Shown here: positions 61,749-64,000 of the stretch, in pieces | Layout of the letters: each line of letters opens with the position of its first letter | Numbering within the stretch: position 1 is the stretch's first letter | DNA from: an uncultured Atopobiaceae bacterium | GTDB lineage: Bacteria > Actinomycetota > Coriobacteriia > Coriobacteriales > Atopobiaceae | DNA: 64,000 nucleotides | Assembly: GCA_910579165.1 (NCBI GenBank) | Contig: CAJTTF010000001.1 | Coordinates: forward strand, 193,971 to 257,970 | Direction: 5' to 3' | The notes under the pieces: generated by a model | Told to the model about the DNA's origin: nothing | The model's input: the letters and a program-made list of their open reading frames with translations, nothing else | Database searches by the model: none | Position numbers and translations under genes: made by a program

Positions 61749-62492
61749 ATGAAAGTCCTTAAAGCATCAAACTACGATGATATGAGCCGCAAGGTTGCCA
61801 ACATCATATCTGCTCAGGTTATTCTGAAACCGGACGCTCGACTTGGTCTTGCAACGGGCACAACACCCATTGGTGCTTACAAGCAGCTCATCAATTGGTA
61901 CGAAAAGGGCGACATCGATTTTTCCGAGGTTTCCACCTACAACCTTGATGAATACCGGGGCCTGGGAAAAGATGATCCACAGTCGTATCGTTATTTTATG
62001 GACCACACGTTTTTTGACCACATTAATATTGACAAAGCACGTACGCACGTCCCCGACGGAACGAATCCAGATGCAGCTGCCGCCTGTGCTGCCTATGACA
62101 AGCTTGTTAAGAGCGCAGGGTACACGGATTTGCAGCTTCTTGGGATAGGACGCAACGGCCATATTGGCTTCAATGAGCCCTCAGATGTCTTTTCAAAAGG
62201 TACGCACTGCGTTGATTTAACCCCCTCCACCATTGAGGCAAATGCACGCTTGTTCGATAAGGCGGAAGACGTGCCGCGCCAGGCTTACACTATGGGCGTG
62301 CAGACAATTATGCATGCCGAGATGATCCTGGTTGCAGCTTCAGGTGCCGATAAAGCCGAGGCCGTACGCAATATGATTGAAGGGCCCGTCACACCAGAAT
62401 GCCCCGCTTCAATCTTGCAGCTTCACACCAATTGCGTTGTCGTGGCAGACGACAAGGCACTTTCTCAGTGCACCTCAATGGCTAGCGTCTAG
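61749..62492 (+). CDS. nagB: glucosamine-6-phosphate deaminase
   Basis: 247 residues. LGLATGTTPIGAYKQLI, YNLDEYRGL, LLGIGRNGHIGFNEPSD, and the C-terminal LQLHTNCVVVADDKA. Converts GlcN-6-P to fructose-6-P, the reverse direction of GlmS. Lacks the hexameric allosteric tail of E. coli NagB, as usual for Gram-positives. RBS GAGAGGAACC. Confidence 0.96.
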   Translation: MKVLKASNYDDMSRKVANIISAQVILKPDARLGLATGTTPIGAYKQLINWYEKGDIDFSEVSTYNLDEYRGLGKDDPQSYRYFMDHTFFDHINIDKARTHVPDGTNPDAAAACAAYDKLVKSAGYTDLQLLGIGRNGHIGFNEPSDVFSKGTHCVDLTPSTIEANARLFDKAEDVPRQAYTMGVQTIMHAEMILVAASGADKAEAVRNMIEGPVTPECPASILQLHTNCVVVADDKALSQCTSMASV

Positions 62493-62586
62493 ATGATGAG
62501 CGCTTAGATGGCAAACACTAAGTTGGCTCTTGCGCCTGATGATTAGCACCTAGATGGCAAGAACCAAGTTGTTTAGCATCTAGATG
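62484..62586. repeat. degenerate repeat between nagB and the peptidase gene
   Basis: Two 23-base copies of (T/C)TAGATGGCAA...AAGTTG at 62503 and 62549 (46-base offset), plus shorter TCTAGATG units at both ends, fill the whole gap between the two converging genes. Confidence 0.65.
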
Positions 62587-62587
62587 C

Positions 62588-63664
62588 CTAATTAAATACT
62601 TTGAGTTCCTTTGGGTAGTGATTGATGACCTCGCAGACTTCATCCGTGGTGATGAGGAGGTCTTCAATACGAATTCCAAACCTTCCCTCCACATAAATGC
62701 CAGGCTCAATGGAAAAGCAATTTCCGGCAACGATGCGATTTGTATTGGTAGCTGAAACATCGCCGGTCTCGTGGTCTTGCAGTCCAATGAAGTGACCTAG
62801 GCGGTGAGTGAAGTTAGGTCCATAGCCGCCAGCTGTGATGATATCGCGCGCAGTTTTATCGAGTTCTGAAAAGGCGACACCAGGGGCAGCCATGTTCTCG
62901 GCAGCTTTTTGAGCTTTAAGAACAAGGTTATAAGCATCGATGAATTCTTGCGAAGGCTCGCCAAAGAATGCAGTTCTCGTCATGTCCGAGCAATATTCAT
63001 CGAGCACGCAACCTACGTCAAATAGCACACAATTGCCGCTGACAAGACGTGTGTCATCAGGTTTATGGTGCGGATCTGCAGCGTTGGCACCAAAGGAGAT
63101 GATGGGCGAAAAAGAGGGACCGCTTGCGCCATGAAGCTTGTACTGCTGGAGAAGGCCATTCGCGAGTTCGCGCTCAGTGACACCTTCCCTGACGTGATCC
63201 ATGAGCCAGGCCATGCATTCATCGTTTACGCGTGACGCCGCACGCATTTTATCGAGCTCTTCAGGGAGCTTGACGGCGCGTGCATCGTCTAGGATGCTAC
63301 TGGCAAGTTGATAGCCCGCCGCTGCGTGAGCGTCTTGTAGGGGAAGAAACCATTTACATAAGAGGTTCTGGTCCACACCCAGGACCTCATCGGAGGCAAT
63401 ATAGGGCAAAAGAGTAGGAATGACCTCATCGGTATCCGTGAGTTCAACAATGTGGGGAGCAAAAGGGGCAGCATTTGGAAAAAGGGAATTGACGAAGAGC
63501 ACCGGCTCTCGCTTAGTTGAGATGACAAGGGCTAAAAACCGCTCGAAAGGTTCTACATCGTAGCCGGTGAGGTAGCGGATGGAGATAGGGCTTGTAATGA
63601 TAGCCTGCTCAAGATTGAGCTTTTCTAGGTTCTGAAGAACACGCTTAAGGCGCGGGTCATTCAT
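62588..63664 (-). CDS. Xaa-Pro aminopeptidase/dipeptidase (M24B)
   Basis: 358 residues. N-terminal creatinase-like domain (LEKLNLEQAIITSPISIRYL; TGYDVEPFERF), C-terminal pita-bread fold with metal ligands FDVGCVLDEYCSDMTRT, HRLGHFIGLQDHE, SIEPGIYVEGR and IRIEDLLIT. Hydrolyses Xaa-Pro bonds in short peptides. Length matches PepQ/YqhT. RBS AGAGAAAGGCTCC. Confidence 0.95.
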   Translation of the reverse strand: MNDPRLKRVLQNLEKLNLEQAIITSPISIRYLTGYDVEPFERFLALVISTKREPVLFVNSLFPNAAPFAPHIVELTDTDEVIPTLLPYIASDEVLGVDQNLLCKWFLPLQDAHAAAGYQLASSILDDARAVKLPEELDKMRAASRVNDECMAWLMDHVREGVTERELANGLLQQYKLHGASGPSFSPIISFGANAADPHHKPDDTRLVSGNCVLFDVGCVLDEYCSDMTRTAFFGEPSQEFIDAYNLVLKAQKAAENMAAPGVAFSELDKTARDIITAGGYGPNFTHRLGHFIGLQDHETGDVSATNTNRIVAGNCFSIEPGIYVEGRFGIRIEDLLITTDEVCEVINHYPKELKVFN

Positions 63665-64000
63665 GATGGGGAGCCTTTCTCTAAAAAGCGTCTATGATTC
63701 TTTCGTGCCGATACATACTCTTGATTGGCGTATTAATTATCGCATTGCGTCGCTCTATAGTAGCGCTTTTGGCCATGAAATAAGCTCTATCAGAGGGTCC
63801 CACCTCATCCAGTCTGACCTGAATTCAAGTTTCGCCATAGCGTTTTTATTTGATAGAACGCGAGGGTCATCATTACATGACTTAACGTTTCCTAATAGCT
63901 GCAACTTTCCAATTTTTGTCCCGGATCCCCGGCAATCGCAGTTGACAAAATGCTGGGGGGGGGGTAGCATTCTTTGCTGTTGTTAATGCAAAGAAGGAGC
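63665..64000 (+). other. intergenic region at the right edge
   Basis: No gene I can support; the 107-codon frame (63663-63986) crosses the promoter and has no RBS. It holds the peptidase promoter region on the minus strand and the start signals of the next gene on the plus strand. Confidence 0.6.
63942..63970 (+). promoter_or_regulatory. promoter with G10 spacer tract, driving a gene beyond the window
   Basis: -35 TTGACA (63942-63947), exactly 17-base spacer ending in ten G (63955-63964), -10 TAGCAT (63965-63970). AAGGAG at 63994-63999 is the ribosome-binding site, so the coding start lies just outside. The homopolymer fills more than half the spacer: gain or loss of one or two G would change spacing to 15-19. 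Confidence 0.8.

Noticed and set aside
63663..63986. 107-codon plus-strand frame at the right edge
   Set aside because: Crosses a consensus promoter and poly-G tract, lacks an RBS and has no protein-like pattern.

Overview
The window reads as chromosome of a low-to-mid GC actinobacterium. My best guess is class Coriobacteriia, family Atopobiaceae (an Atopobium/Lancefieldella/Olsenella-like anaerobe). This rests on the actinobacterial order topA-tmk-holB and glmM-glmS-acpS-nnr-alr-tsa, a monoderm Tad pilus locus, LytR-CpsA-Psr proteins, a D-lactate dehydrogenase-like enzyme and a TsaB-RimI-TsaD triple fusion. The placement is inference; no 16S rRNA gene is present.

Bases 1-7.9 kb are accessory DNA. 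They hold a truncated unknown gene, a heavily deleted alpha/beta-hydrolase relic and a frameshifted small gene. Next come a divergent switch region, an XRE regulator plus OLD-family ATPase/TOPRIM nuclease operon on the left, and an excisionase-like gene plus a wrecked tyrosine integrase on the right. An AT-rich restriction-modification pair follows (adenine methyltransferase and probable restriction enzyme). This looks like the remains of an integrative element that still carries two defence modules.

From 7.9 kb on the window is core chromosome. 7.9-14.3 kb: guaA, an LCP wall-polymer ligase, a TPR membrane protein, a STAS protein and tatA-tatC. 14.3-22.1 kb: an archaeal-type topoisomerase I in the usual topA position, tmk, holB, a RicT/PSP1 protein, a DUF4013 membrane protein and a K+ channel. 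22.4-33.0 kb: a complete-looking Tad/Flp pilus locus except for a prepilin peptidase (CpaB-like SAF protein, TadZ-like ATPase, TadA, TadB, TadC, Flp, several TadE/TadG-like pseudopilins, a repeat-expanded DUF192 protein and a zinc-ribbon protein). 33.0-40.5 kb: D-2-hydroxyacid dehydrogenase, Ca2+-type P-ATPase, second LCP protein, patatin-like lipase, rplM-rpsI. 40.8-51.6 kb: glmM, glmS, acpS, bifunctional nnr, alr, then tsaE and a family 4-like uracil-DNA glycosylase on the minus strand, and the tsaB-rimI-tsaD fusion. 51.6-63.7 kb: a PfkB kinase, fba, pheS-pheT, a tRNA-Val, a MurE-type ligase, a C-rich small RNA candidate, murI, rdgB, nagB and an M24 peptidase.

Three things stand out. (1) At 59.8 kb there is a promoter-hairpins-terminator unit with two hairpins carrying C-rich loops, resembling the actinobacterial 6C RNA class and sitting just after a 22-bp tandem repeat array. 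(2) At the right edge a consensus promoter has ten consecutive G in its 17-bp spacer, a candidate phase-variable switch for the next gene. (3) Short degenerate tandem repeats of unrelated sequence and period (about 15-36 bp) recur throughout, both between genes and as low-complexity inserts inside conserved enzymes. A fourth is the mirrored-promoter switch at 3.4-3.53 kb.
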